A stretch of DNA of 64,000 nt from Triops longicaudatus (taxonomy: Eukaryota; Arthropoda; Branchiopoda; Notostraca; Triopsidae): contig JAGQDJ010000202.1 of the NCBI GenBank assembly GCA_022885665.1, positions 1,426,001 to 1,490,000 on the forward strand. The letters run 5' to 3'. The stretch's first letter is position 1. Every line of letters starts with the position of its first letter. Positions 1 to 12,700 of this stretch are shown here, in pieces. The notes beneath the pieces were generated by a model. That model saw only the letters and a list, made by a program, of their open reading frames with translations, was not told where the DNA came from and searched no databases. Position numbers and translations under genes: made by a program.

Positions 1-3000
1 CAGGAACCCAGTATAAATGCCGTCATTTGCGAAATTATCAGGATCTAAATGGGGTGAATCATGAAGAGACACAAATTTAAAACCTTTTTTAAGGCAACAT
101 TTTAAATGAGATAATTGGGAGAAAAGGTCATTCTTGGGGAATGTTATTCGGCATTTGAAATTTCTTACCTCTGCCGTTGTCCTTTAACGTAACGGTTTCA
201 CATGATTCGTTGCAATAGGTAAAATTGACTTCAGCTTGAATTATCGGTGTGTAACGACCTTTTGTTAAAATGACGTGAACCAGAGGAATTTTCGGAGCCG
301 TGTTGAAGTCCGGAAGGATTTCACGTTGACTTTACGAAAAATACTTATAATAATGATCAATGAGAGTAAAAGAAAAGTATCTACTTGATAGTGTTCAGGA
401 GAGCTGTGTGCATTTCTAAACTCCTTACGCTCACAATTACCGAGAGTTCTGTGCTGTTCTCTTGTGTGTCACTAACATAAATCAGTGAATAGTTAAATTT
501 TCCAGGCTGTAATATAAAAAGGTATCAGATTTTCCACGTGCATTAATAGTCTTGCTTGATTTTTACCGGCTGAAGTGAAGTAAAATGACAGTCACTCTCA
601 TTATCATATAATTTCTCCTGTTCCGTCCAAACTAGAAAAATAAACAAGTTCCCTTTCACATAGTTTCGTAGCTACGAGTACGTTGGTTAGTTAGGTTAAT
701 TTTCGTAGTTTATTTTATTTTTTTATTTTATTTTTTATTTATTTTATTTTTTTGCTTCTTCGTCCGGAACCAACTTTTTTTATTTCGTGAATTGAGAAAA
801 ACGAGGAACGTGAACAAATAAAAATGTAAAAACTCATGGAAAGGAATAACCCTTTGTAAAGGTATTGTATGCGTGAAAAGTGTATTATCAAAAATGAGGG
901 AAAATTGAGAATAAATGGCGCTAATTGACTTACTAGTGAGGTTGAACAAAGACTTTTTCGTGGAGCAGACGAAAACGTGAAATTCGCATTTTTCGCACAT
1001 GCCCTCGCTGGAGATAGTTTTGACCAATAGCTCGCCACTTTGAAGCGAAAGCGTTCGCCCGAACAGCTAGTATAAGCAGTAGTTTTCAGGTGAAAAATGT
1101 CTTTGACAAAATCAAAACGTAATATAAATCAAGAAATGCTTACCATTGAACTATAACTGGAGCCAATTTTATTAGCATACTCAAACAAAGCAGAGTCTAA
1201 ATCGTATAATTCAAGATTTACTCCGTCCTTTTCCACCTTAATGTCGTAAACTGTGCCCAATGTTTGCTTCACCTAAAACACGATCAAAATTCAACAGAAC
1301 GGTATATTAGCAGACTTGGGATTTTTAATTAAAACTTACCGTATTTTTTAGTTTATAACTGACTGAATGACCGAGCGCCAAAACATTCACTTCCAGTGAG
1401 AAGTGTTGTAAATCTCGTAAAGTTACGCCAGCAGTTATACCATGTTCCGTAAAACCGTCTGCAATCAGCAAAACTGATGTTTCATTCCCATTCACTCTCT
1501 CTTTCTTCAGGAACTAAATGTTTAAAAGAAACTCATAGAACTTAAATAACAGGCGGATTGAGAATGTGTACGTTTAGTGTTGAATTAAGTGCCAGGCCAA
1601 TCGTACGCTTATTCTCTTTTGTTGTATTGATAACTGACAGACCATCAAGGCTGGTCAGTAGGTCTTCGGTTTTATTGCCGACAACTGTAAAATTCTTAAA
1701 GAGCTTGGTGCAATTAAAAACCGTCTGTGGATCGCTTTTATTTTCGAACAAACTCGAAAATCCCATGATAGCCAATTCAGTAGTCTCGGGCATTCTGAAC
1801 TTTATGAAGCTGTATAGAAACAATATTTTAAGATAATAGTACGAGCGAATTTGGTTCCTATACGTATTTACTTTCGTAATGAAGTTCTGATAGTTTCCAT
1901 TTTCGCATGCATTGACGGAGACAGGTCAATCAACAACACGACGTACTTAGTATCCAGCTTGGCGCTTCGGTAGAGTGTAAATTTCGGCTCAGTGCTCATG
2001 TTAGCGTCGAGTTTTAACGTCTGGTTCTTGCTAAATCACAGTGTGAATCAGTCTCATTACTCCAACATAAATACAGTTAAAATGTTGCAAACTAACATAA
2101 AAATAAGAGAAATCCGAAATTGAATTAGCTTGAATAGTTCAACTTAATTTCGATCTTTTCTTATTTCACGGTAGTTTGCAAAACTTAGACTGTGAATATT
2201 TACTTTTTGCTATCTTTTCTCTCATTTTCGCTTTACTTAAAAATAGTTTTCACCTGAAATCTGGATGAGCGCTTATTACAGACCAAGTGGAAGATTTGTT
2301 ACACTTGGCGTTATGTTTCGTTGGGGCGTGCACATTGTGTTGCGAGTCGTTGCAGAAATATTTTACCTAATATTTTTTTTCGTTACAGTTTGTCTCGGTT
2401 GAAGTTAACGAATACTGTTGTGTTCACGGCGAAATTTCTGTGAAGAAATAACTTACATTTTTTAAATATGGTAGCGCCATAAGTGAGACAGTTATATTCT
2501 CGTTGGAGTTCGACTTAATATCGGGTACGAAGGTTGAGTTTTTGCCGAGAGTACAATTAGCTTCTCGGTTGCATACTGCCTTATTGTTCAAGAACCAACC
2601 TTTGACATTGGCGGGGCAAAGAGTAGGTCGAACCTGTATTTCAGAAACCATAGTAAAATAAAAAAAGCATTACTTTAATACGAAACGAAAGGGCATTTCT
2701 ATTTAAATAGTTGTAAAGTATAAATAACGTACCTCTCGTTTTTCATTGTAGTAGTACAAATTGGGGCTAAAGTCTTCAGCATACTCGTTAAAAACTCCAT
2801 AGCGAAAATGTGCCCACTCGTGCACCAAAACACGCCCTTTTAAAAAAAAAATAATAAAAAGAACGTCTAATTGATGTAACGTTCTTAAAATTTAAAGCAT
2901 TATGTTTCTTTCGTTGTGCTTACGACACGCTAAGTATAGAGTACCGTTGATAATGAGGGAATTTGTGCATAAATGTATCCTAGGTACTTTTGGATCCGGT

Positions 3001-6000
3001 TTCGTGATTCTTGTTTCTTAATGCGGTACGGTTTCTGTAAACTGATATCAAGCCAAAGTCATTGCGATAACACTTAAAGGAGGTTATTGAATAAGCCTTT
3101 GAGCAGGGTAGTGGTGTGCATGGCTTATATCAGATAACAAAGGACAATATTAGGGAACGGTTCAGACAGGCAAAACTCGGTAACTCATTTGCTCTACTTC
3201 TCTGCACCTTTTCAGTACCTCCATGGCGTCGGTGCCGGCCTTGGCGGCTCCGTCACGTCCTATAGACACAGTGGAGTCCTTGCCTACCTCGGAGATACTG
3301 CACCCTCCTAACACCGCGTGTGAATCCACGCCAGCATGGGAAACTCCTTCCCTTCCCGTCGTAGAACACGAACCAGCATCGAAAACGCCGAAGCAGTCAT
3401 TGAACAACAAACAGCGTGCTGCCATCTGTGAACACAAGGACCGAAACCCGAAAATCACCCAAAGCGAGCTAGCAAGGTGGGCTCAAGAAGAATTTAACCT
3501 CGAAAAACCCCCACCGCAGTCCACTATAAGCGAGATCCTTAAACGCCGGTCTGTATGGCTGCACAAATCCTTTTCCGAGCCTTTCAACAAACGTGCGCGG
3601 TTGGTTCACCATCCTGAGCTCGATGCGGCTCTGGCGTGCTGGGTTTCGCTCTGCCAAGATCGCAATGTTATCATCACTAACGAACTTATTGTAGTGAGTA
3701 ATATGGCCCCTCCGTGTTATTTTATTTTTTATATATTTTTTAAAAGTCATGTTTGACGCGCTTAACTTTATTTTATTCGTTTTTTTTTTTAATCTAGGAT
3801 AAAGCCAAAAGTCTTGCTCAAAACATGAACATTCCCAACCCACCTCAGTTTTCTCACGGATGGCTTGATAAGTTTCTAAAACGTCACCATTTCCGGTCAC
3901 TTCGTAAGAAGGGCAAACCAGACAGTATTTGCGAGAGAACGCTAAATGGATTCTGGGACAGCTTTGCTAAGTATAGTCCAGCGGACATCTACAACATGGA
4001 CGAGACGACGTTGTTATACTGCATGGCACTGGATCGAACCATTGCGCGGGAGCCGGCAATAAAGCGGGCCTGCCTTGTCGTTGCGTTGTGTGTTAACGCT
4101 GATGGTACTGACAAGCGTGAACCTCTTTTCATCGGTAGAACAAGGCAGCCACAGTGCTTCAAAAGCAAGACGCCTGCGGAGCTTGGCTTTGACTATCGAA
4201 GTAACAAGCAGACGAAGATGACCGTACCTTTATTCCAAGATTGGCTCCTTACATTCGAGGACGAAATGAAGAAAGCTGGCCGAAAGGTATGAAGCATTTA
4301 ATCTTTTAGCCTTTCAACTTCCTTCCAACTGTGCACTTCTGCGTACTGTGAGCAAAAGCTTGAGTACAGGAAGTCGCAATAGATCGAAACGTTGTGCAAA
4401 ACCGCATGATAAATGGTCATAGTTTCGTAGACAAAACTTTCTTTTTCAGTGTGACATTTTTACCCATAGCAAGGTATATTATCTGACGGTGGAGTTTGAT
4501 TGTAGGTGTTACTACTAGTGGACCAAGCTCCGTCACACATAACTGACGGACTAGAGCTTAACCATGTTCGGGTGGAAATGCTTCCTCTTAATGCGGTTTC
4601 TTGGATCCAGCCAATGGAATCTGGAATTATAGCAGCCTTCAAACGACAGTACCGACTTTTCCATTATCAAAACGCGCTTGACCGGGAAGAGCGTGGTGAA
4701 ACCAATATCTACCAAACAGACCTGTTGTCTGCTTTACGGTGGTGTAAAAGAGCCTGGATGGAGGTTACTCCCGTTACCATCCAAAAATGCTGGGAGCGTG
4801 TGAGTCTAGTCACTTCAACCGGGGCTGAGGTAAAGTGAGGAGTTTTTTACATAAATTTTTCGTAATTTAAGGGATGCTGTGTAAGTAGCCGCTGCATAAT
4901 TCACATAGTCATCAGGAACAAGCAGTAGACAAAGAACTGCAAGAACTAATTGAGAAGTTGCGACCAAGCAGTCCAATACCCGTCGCGTCTCTCCTGACGT
5001 CAGTGGACGAAGCGAATATGAGTCATCAAGAGCTTGTTGATGAAGTCATAAAAACCATGACTGGACATGAATTAAAGTCAGAGGTAGATGGGGATTCAGA
5101 TGAGGACTCGTCTGATGAGACTCTGCATCCGATTCCTAAGGACGTCATGGATGCCCTTAGTATCGTTATAGCTTCTTTGGATATTTCAGACGATAGTGAT
5201 TTTGATTTGTACAAAACTTTGCGGGAGAAAAAGGAGAAGTTGAGACAAAGTTATATGACACAAATGGCATTAGATAACTCGTTCTAGTGGAAAGTCAAAG
5301 TGCAAATGTGCAATGAAGCCTTTTGTAAGATAATTGATGGAATATACCTGGCTTAACCTCGATTTTCTTAAGTTTGATGTAGAATTTATTTCCAAGAGAG
5401 CACTGAGCTGTGGCTAGAAATACTGAATACGCATTGAGGGGCTGATTGGCGTTCAGTTTTTGGAAATTTAAACGTAGCGCGACTCCGTACCTTATTTTGA
5501 ATCTGTACTTCAGATTTTAGCACTAATTCAACCCAGATAATGATCGAACACTCGTAAGCAGAATGTTCTGCGTTCTGTCAGCTTAGTGTCAACGTGATTA
5601 GCTCGCTACTCTGGCATGACCTAAATTGATTGACAAAATATTTTGTGTCGATATTTCTGTCAATTAAAGACCGCCATCGTGATCTAGATGACGTCATTTC
5701 CTGTGGTTTTAGCCATTTCTGCATTGGTCCTAGGCACATGTACCTACTTCCTTGTGCAATCTCTAATGCAACGCGTTAATGTAGCATTTCCGTTACAAAA
5801 GCTGATTCTAGCTTAAAAGGCGATTTACAGTAATGAATACAGAAAAAATAGCACATAAGAGCCTTTTTGTTCTGATCCTTTGATCTGAGCCTTTAATCTG
5901 GGAGAAAAAACGCCTCTTAACCAATAGGACGCAATAGTGTCAGACAGCAAGCTTACTTACCGGGAATTCTGTATGCAGCAGGTTTTATAACTTTCGTCGT

Positions 6001-6525
6001 GAAGTAAATGTATACCCCAGGGTCGCCGCATCCACCTGGTTGTAGGGTGAAAGGGTCATGTCCGTGGACGGGATGAGGATCCTTTTCGATCAACACATGA
6101 GCATCATCGTACCACTTCGGTTGCCGTTTTTCTTTCACGGTACCGTTACGGTACTTCCAAGGTGGCGGAAGCCATATGTTGACTTGTTTGAAATATGCTT
6201 TCCCGTGCGTGGCTTCGAACAATACTTGCGAGCCTTCTTTGAACATTTCCTAGGATTACAGATTCTTATATTGTTACTGTTTATTTATTATGCGTATACG
6301 TTATTAACTGGAAGTAATGTGATTTGAGTTCTTGGAATAGGTATTAAATTTGAATGGTATATTTACCATTATGTCACGAACAAGCAAGTGATCTTCGGGT
6401 ACATTAGCACCAATGGCCACATCAATGTTCTCATAACCATTGCCTGTAAAAGTAATGTCTCCTGCACCGAATTTTACTTGTACAAAACTTGTCACAAAGA
6501 ATGCTGTGAATAACCTTGGAATCAT
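1..6525 (-). CDS. CLCA: CLCA-family metalloprotease/VWA protein, copy 1 (3' end outside window)
   Basis: CLCA proteins are secreted or membrane-attached, self-cleaving metalloproteases that modulate calcium-activated chloride channels. The start at 6525 gives a hydrophobic signal peptide. Readable exons on the minus strand are about 6525-6367, 6249-5963, 2838-2740 (zinc motif HEWAH followed by FRYGVF), 2650-2450, 2395-2257, 2033-1881 (VWA start, DLSPS, an intact DxSxS MIDAS), 1815-1553, 1513-1340, 1275-1143, 1069-934, 631-567, 506-385, 329-169 and 83 to the window edge, where the DGIYTG motif of the C-terminal region is reached. Every exon can be matched to one in the second copy downstream. 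Intron 2 is about 3.1 kb and holds a Tigger-type transposase gene on the other strand. Family assignment is firm; several exon ends are good to a few bases only. The last exons lie outside the window, so the presence of a membrane anchor cannot be judged. Confidence 0.85.
3223..5287 (+). CDS. Pogo/Tigger-type (CENP-B/jerky-like) DDE transposase, four exons, open frame
   Basis: Four exons join in one frame: 3223-3693, 3798-4286, 4506-4829 and 4916-5287 (1,656 nt, 551 residues, no internal stop). Exon 1 encodes a psq-like helix-turn-helix (LNNKQRAAICEHK onward, residues about 67-115). Exons 1-2 encode a second CENP-B-type DNA-binding helix-turn-helix ending near FSHGWLDKFLKRH. The DDE nuclease core follows: first Asp in NMDETT, second Asp in LLVDQAPSH, and third acidic residue in QPMESG, where pogo-type enzymes usually have Asp (PMDQG) and this one has Glu. 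The C-terminus is acidic. All introns have GT-AG ends, including GTGAGT and an acceptor after a polypyrimidine run. The gene lies inside an intron of the CLCA copy on the opposite strand. I could not find terminal inverted repeats, so it may be an old or domesticated copy. The upstream start is assumed to be the first in-frame ATG. Confidence 0.85.
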
Positions 6526-6754
6526 GGTCACCCGAGTTATACGAACATCTTCATACTAGTGCCAGTAACAAGACGAAGAAAAATTTATTCTCGAAACTGC
6601 GCCAACGGAAGACTCTGGTTTCCATTTGAGATTACGTCAGTTTACTGCGGTTAAGCGATAAGTTTGATACACGGAAAAAGTGAACATAACATGCATGATT
6701 TCTTGCGTTACACTATGTGGGTTACAGTGCAAGAAAAATCTAATAGTTCGCTTT

Positions 6755-9700
6755 TTATGATTTATCTTGTTTACGGGGTAAGGTTTGCATAGATAAGCTT
6801 TGACGGGATGCACAAAATGCGGTATTTTCTCTAGCGTGATAACCAGTCTGCTCCTTCAGCTCAGTAATAAGAGCTCCAACCGCCTCTTCCATGGGTTGAC
6901 TTATTCCCGGCTGTAAAGCACTTGGTCGCTTGCTAGGGTAACTTGGAGATTGGCCCCCACGTGGGCCTCGGTTCGGCTTCAAATGATTGTGGTAAGAAGG
7001 TGGACGAGATCCGCCAACGTGCGAATTCGGCCTGGATCGACTTTGCGCGTAACTGCTGTCTGAGAACTCTCCACTTCTGGCCTATTAACATCAGTAATGT
7101 GACAGGTAAATTCGCATAAAAAATACAGAAAAAAATAGTTACTTGACTTGTTCGTTGGCATTGAATAATCTTGAGGACAAGAACCAAAAATATTATGAGG
7201 AATATGAAACCTAAAATGGCAGCCAGTGCGTACGCTCCCAAGTTAACGAAAGAACCAGAAGCATATATCTGGAAATATATTGATAATTACAATTATAAAC
7301 TGCTGTAGGAAGTCAACATGATTTAAAAAGCTACCACTTCTTATGTGATAGAAAAGCAAAGAAATAGCTGCTGCGATTAATTTGTTACATTTCAAAGTAT
7401 TTGTTTTACTTGTAGTTTTATAAATCGTAAGTTTTGCCATCTATGTTAACTTTCGAAACAGCATCAAGGTAAAAAAAATTGTAGCTCACTTCAACTTGAG
7501 GTAAGTACGCTGTAGCGATGTTCGATGGTTCAGCTCCGTTTCCTGCTTCATCGAACGTTCTCAAAGCGAAGAAAAGCAAATCAACTTCATCCTCGCGGCC
7601 TTGCATCTAAATCAAAACTTATTTGCCTTTATGATTCAATACCTTGAAATTCGAAAACGAAGTTTAAGTAACAAATAGCGACAGAAACTTAAATGCGTTT
7701 CATACTATCGAATACGATAATTAAACAAAATAGCAATTTCTTAATTGAACGATTTTTACATTGTTGTCTGAGTTGTTCTTATTTTTTTAAATATTTTTTT
7801 TTATATATTTTTTTAATATCTATCCAGGATGAGCGGTTTTCTGATTAGAAGATATTTTGGTACCCAGAATTCACTCTCAGTTTTGAACTTGCGAGTAACC
7901 GAAGCCGATTTATACTAAAACATGAGTAAGCTTAGATTACTGTTAGGTGAATTATTCGCTTAAACGGTATTTAAATAGGTGCAGTCAATAGGGTTACCAT
8001 CCGTCCTTAAATGATAAGGACAGTACTTAAATTTGGTATGCCCGTCCTTAAGGGTGTTTGTCCTTAAATATGTCCTTAAATGGGAGTTGCTGCTAAATTA
8101 AAAGATATTTCGTCAGAATAAAAGGACTACAACATCAATAATACATGCCGGCCGCATGCAGTTTCAAGTTCTGTTAAAAATGGCTAGCCGTTCGGCATAG
8201 CGGGCCGTGGACAACAGCTATAGCCGTCGAAGTCAAACACACGCTGCTGAAGGGGAATACAACTGTCATTTCCAATTGGCTCATGGTAAGAGGCTAGTGA
8301 CTACACACGTATACGGCGTATACGTGTGTATACTATACGCACACGTGTGTAATCATTTGTGTGTTGCAAGCTGCTCTGAGACAATGCGAAATGCATGCGA
8401 AATTGTTGTCTGACACGAACTTACTCAAAAAAATTTTCTCTAAAAGCAAATATTTGCTGTAGTTACCTTACATGTCTGCGTCAAATACTGACACTGTGTA
8501 TGCCACGTGTGCTTTCTGCCATCGACAGTCATGTTTTGCTCTTTAGCGCTAAATACTGATTGGTTTTACTGGACTTCTTATGGTTTAATTTCTTTGACTA
8601 ATAAGGAAATTTGGGAAAGTGTTTCTGAAATAAGGGATTTGCACGAAAACCAATGAACACTTGATTCTTGCGACAATTTCCTAAGTTGTCCTTAAATTTT
8701 ATCCGCGTGAGATGGTAACCCTAGCAGTCAACGGTAACAGAAACTCTGTCAGCTAAATTTGGAGTGCACGTACCTGAATCATAAGTTTAACCCGATGTAA
8801 ACTGCCGGCTGGTAAAGGTTTTAAACTGCCGAAAGACAAGTGTTCCTCCGTAATTGCAAAGCTTCTACTGGTAGACGCGTAGAGTCTTGGATTAGGTCCG
8901 CAACGGATTTGTACATTTTGTGCTAAAATCCAAACGCTGAATCAGTACAACTCACTTAGAAAATTTTATTACTTGGGGCGATTGAAATTCGGTTGCAAAC
9001 AAAACGACTTAATGTTACTGAGCGTGCTTTTCTACATTTAATTACCTGTGCCTAAATCCAAGTCGTCACCAGCCGCAGTCCATTGCAAGCCGATAATAAG
9101 GTACTGGAGTCGGTGAGGGTATAATTCAATATCGGTAACGAAAAGGTCACGGACGGCAGCCGGGGGTATGACGTCGATCAGCGGCTGAAAGTTCATGACG
9201 TGGAAAGCCGTGCTGGCAGTCATTCGAACCATGGGTTCAACTTGAACTGGCACTACATTCGGCCAGGGCAAAAATAAACTGTTTTCCCTTTCATCCACAA
9301 AAGATGAACTGTCATTGCTGTTGCTTGCACGGAACATGGTAGGTTCAAAAGAAGAAAACGTGGGAGGTAAATTTGGCGACTGCAATTCTAAGGGCAAGTC
9401 TTTTCGTTCCGGTGCACCAGAAGGTGGTCCAGAGTTGTTCATAGAAAGTCTTGAAGAACCTAATAATCGCATACGAGACGTGAACATTAAATTTTGTCAT
9501 CCTCTTAACGTTATGTTTAAAATAGTCCAATTTTAGCTTAATTAATTTTCGCTTACGTTTGTGATTAATAGTGAAGCTTTGATTAGTAGTCTCAACACTA
9601 AGCATTGTGCTGTATGTGCCGTTATTGGTAAACCCGGCGAAAGATCCGGAGTAAATTCCGTCCCATGCACGATTGTCGGTTCCTAGAGAAGAAAATTGAT

Positions 9701-12700
9701 TTAAAATGTGTTAAAAGTTCGAAAAAAACGCACGAAAATAGTAAGAGTTAAAGCTTGCTTTACGTTAACTAAATAACCATGACATTACAAACAAACAGAG
9801 ATGTATAACCAGAATTCTGAGGCGTTTTTACCATGACCGTCGTCATTCAACGTCTTTGCTTCGCACTCGCCTTCGGGAGTGCACCACTTGACGGACACCT
9901 GTGCACGTAAAACGGGTCTGGTATTTCCCATTGTGACTGCCACGTAGATCACCGACGGTGTCGGGGACATCGTATAATTAACAATAGTTGATGGCCGAAA
10001 TTCTTGCACTCTGTGAAATAGTAATGACTTTTGAGCTTTGAAGGAATTTCATAGAATTTCAACCAAGTAAAAAAATAGTGTCCAGCAAAGTTTACGTCAT
10101 CGTTCGTAATTGTATACCAGAAAGTTGTATATATTCAGCTTGGAATTATTACTTAAGCTGTTCGGATTCTGGAAGCAATGAATAGCCTTTGGTCACTACA
10201 ACAAAATCTGCTGGTGAATCGCCATTGTTCACAATCGTGTAATCCCAACAACCGATCTATAAAAATCATGTTTCAGGTCCGGTGAATATTTGGGTATACG
10301 CTTAAAATTATTTTGGTATCTCAGCCTTGCTGAGTTCATTCCTACCTCAGCGGACGTGAAATTATATGCCAAAATTGGTTTCAAAGTAATATTCCTATTA
10401 AAGTACGTCTTAGATTGCAAAATAACGGTGAAATTGAATCTATGGAAAATAAGAGTAAAATGATCAGTTATATGGCAAGTTAGGCTTCTTTTGATTTGTG
10501 TAATTTTGTACTTTATTTACTTTCGTTCTGGATTCAAATGGATAAAGTAGACCGTAAGATTAACATTGTTGGTGGAGTCAACATAGAAATGACCCTTGGC
10601 GTGGCCTGGTGATTTGTCAACTCCCTCTTTCACAGATTCGATGTGACCCCGAAGCTAGAAATCATGCGTAATTATTTGACAAACTAAATTCTTTAACAGT
10701 AAGAAATATCAATATCGCTTATATTTAACATACATTGGGACGATTTTTCATTCCCATCCATGCAATATCCATGAACGCTATTTCCAAGTCATGGGGAGTG
10801 ATCAAAGTGCCGTTCTGCTCCAACACGTGGTAATAGGTTCCTCCAGTATCTCGGCACTAAATTAAAGATCTTGGCGTTATCTTGTTGGCAGTGCTTTGCT
10901 ATTTAAGCCGGAAGACTGAGTATACTGTTAGTGGGTTAATTGCTACTTGGAGAAGTTTACTCATTGAAATAAATATAAAGTGTCCACATGTTTTCATAAA
11001 CTGTGCCCTATTATAGGCAAATAATTATTATCTTACCAGTTTTGGCAACGAACGGGTTACATTGCCACCCAAGCCAATACTGTGAACCCGGACTCCAGAG
11101 TCCTTAATGTGGACACTTATGTCTGCTATTCGTCGCGTATCTGAAGTTTTACTGTTCGTAATGAGCAAAAAATCTGTTTCTTTGTAACGAAGTCCTGAAT
11201 CATTCACGAACTGTAAAAAAAAGATAAAATAAATTAAGACATGAATCACAATGACATGGTAGAGTTTGCCATAAGAACTGTATTCCAAATTGTTGACTTG
11301 TGAGTGCGACGTCTGTTCTATTTTTAAAGAAATTCAAAAGGTATTCAGAGAAGTAACAAACCTTTAGCGCATCCATGAAACCTTCACCGAGTGTAGTTTT
11401 GTTTCCCGTAGTCTTGTTTGGAAAACCGTGTGGTAGACTTTCGCGCACTTCGCTTCGAATTTCAGTAATGTTGGTCAGAATTTGCGTGTAGTTGTAGCGG
11501 AACGGTCGAGTGTCATTATTAGGACCATATAGCTTGCAGAACCGGAGAAATCCAAAATGCTGACCATCAGGAAGCCACACTTTCACCAGCCTACAACGGG
11601 ACATTATAGTATTTGGAAGTATAAATCTTTTACCTAACGTGATTTCGTTTTGGAATTCAAGTAACGTTGGTTAGGTGTAATTGAGCGTTGAAATGTCAAC
11701 GGATAGCTTACCTTGTTAGTGCGTAGATAACCGAGGTAAATTTGGGACCACCCATGTGTGCAGAAACGTCTAGAAGTACTATAAGGTTGCGACGTTCGAA
11801 CATGTGATACCGAAAGAGGTTGAAAACGGGAGTAGTATCCTCAACTTCATACTTGGTTCTAAAAAGATTTGTCAAGGAACCTTAAAAACTATGTGTTACA
11901 TTACTTTCGCTTACATGTTAATAAAATCCTTATGGGACATAATAACATTCCAGACAGATCTTCCTCCGCACATGATGTTATGACGCGTTGGGGCTAAAAA
12001 GTTGTGTTCAGCATGCTCGCCTTCAGTTTCATTACAAAAGGTATTGACCTAGCAATCATACGTAGTTAGCAATTTGCGCAACAAAATAAATTTTCAGTCT
12101 GAAAATCGATTTTCGGTAAATGTGCTATGCTAATTCGATATAATTATTCGAACTCTATTGTACAGTACACGAATGCAACAAGTTCCTTGAAACTGAGCAA
12201 AAGAGAAGCCTAACTTAACTGTTAAGAATTATAAGACTAGTAGCAGTGTTTCTGATAACTGATAGGCAATTAATAATTTTTTACCGAGTCAAGGAAGGGG
12301 AAACTCATTAAAGAGCCTTTTAAATCTTTATTTGCTTCTGGGTCCGGGTAGAAGTTGCAATCAGAAGAAGGAAGTCCGAGAACATTTAGCTGACAAGCTT
12401 CGCCATTCGGACGCATCGTTCGTCCTTTTACATTTTTTGGACAGTTTGACGGATGAATCTGTGAACAATAAAGCAGTGAAACAATTACACAATGTTCACG
12501 CGTTGCCTCTTGAATTAGTACTTTCTTATCCTCCCCAACGTAAAAAAACGGACTACGCTGATTTCCGTCTGCGTATTCGTCAAATACTCCATAACGCCAA
12601 TGAGCCCATTCGTGGACGAAAACCTTTCCTAAAGAACAATGGAATTTAAATCAATAAGGAATTTAAGCTAATAGGAGCTTTTAGGATTCAAAATGTAGTC

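Noticed and set aside
728..1038. Two overlapping 99-codon minus-strand frames
   Set aside because: Only the first part (1069-934) fits a CLCA exon with GT donor; the rest runs through an AT-rich intron.
2890..5950. Terminal inverted repeats of the Tigger-type element
   Set aside because: I looked for matching CAGT-type or other inverted ends next to TA on both sides and found none convincing, so element borders are not given.
12332..12649. 105-codon plus-strand open frame
   Set aside because: It is the antisense of the CLCA copy 2 zinc-motif exon, which reads HEWAH with family context on the minus strand.
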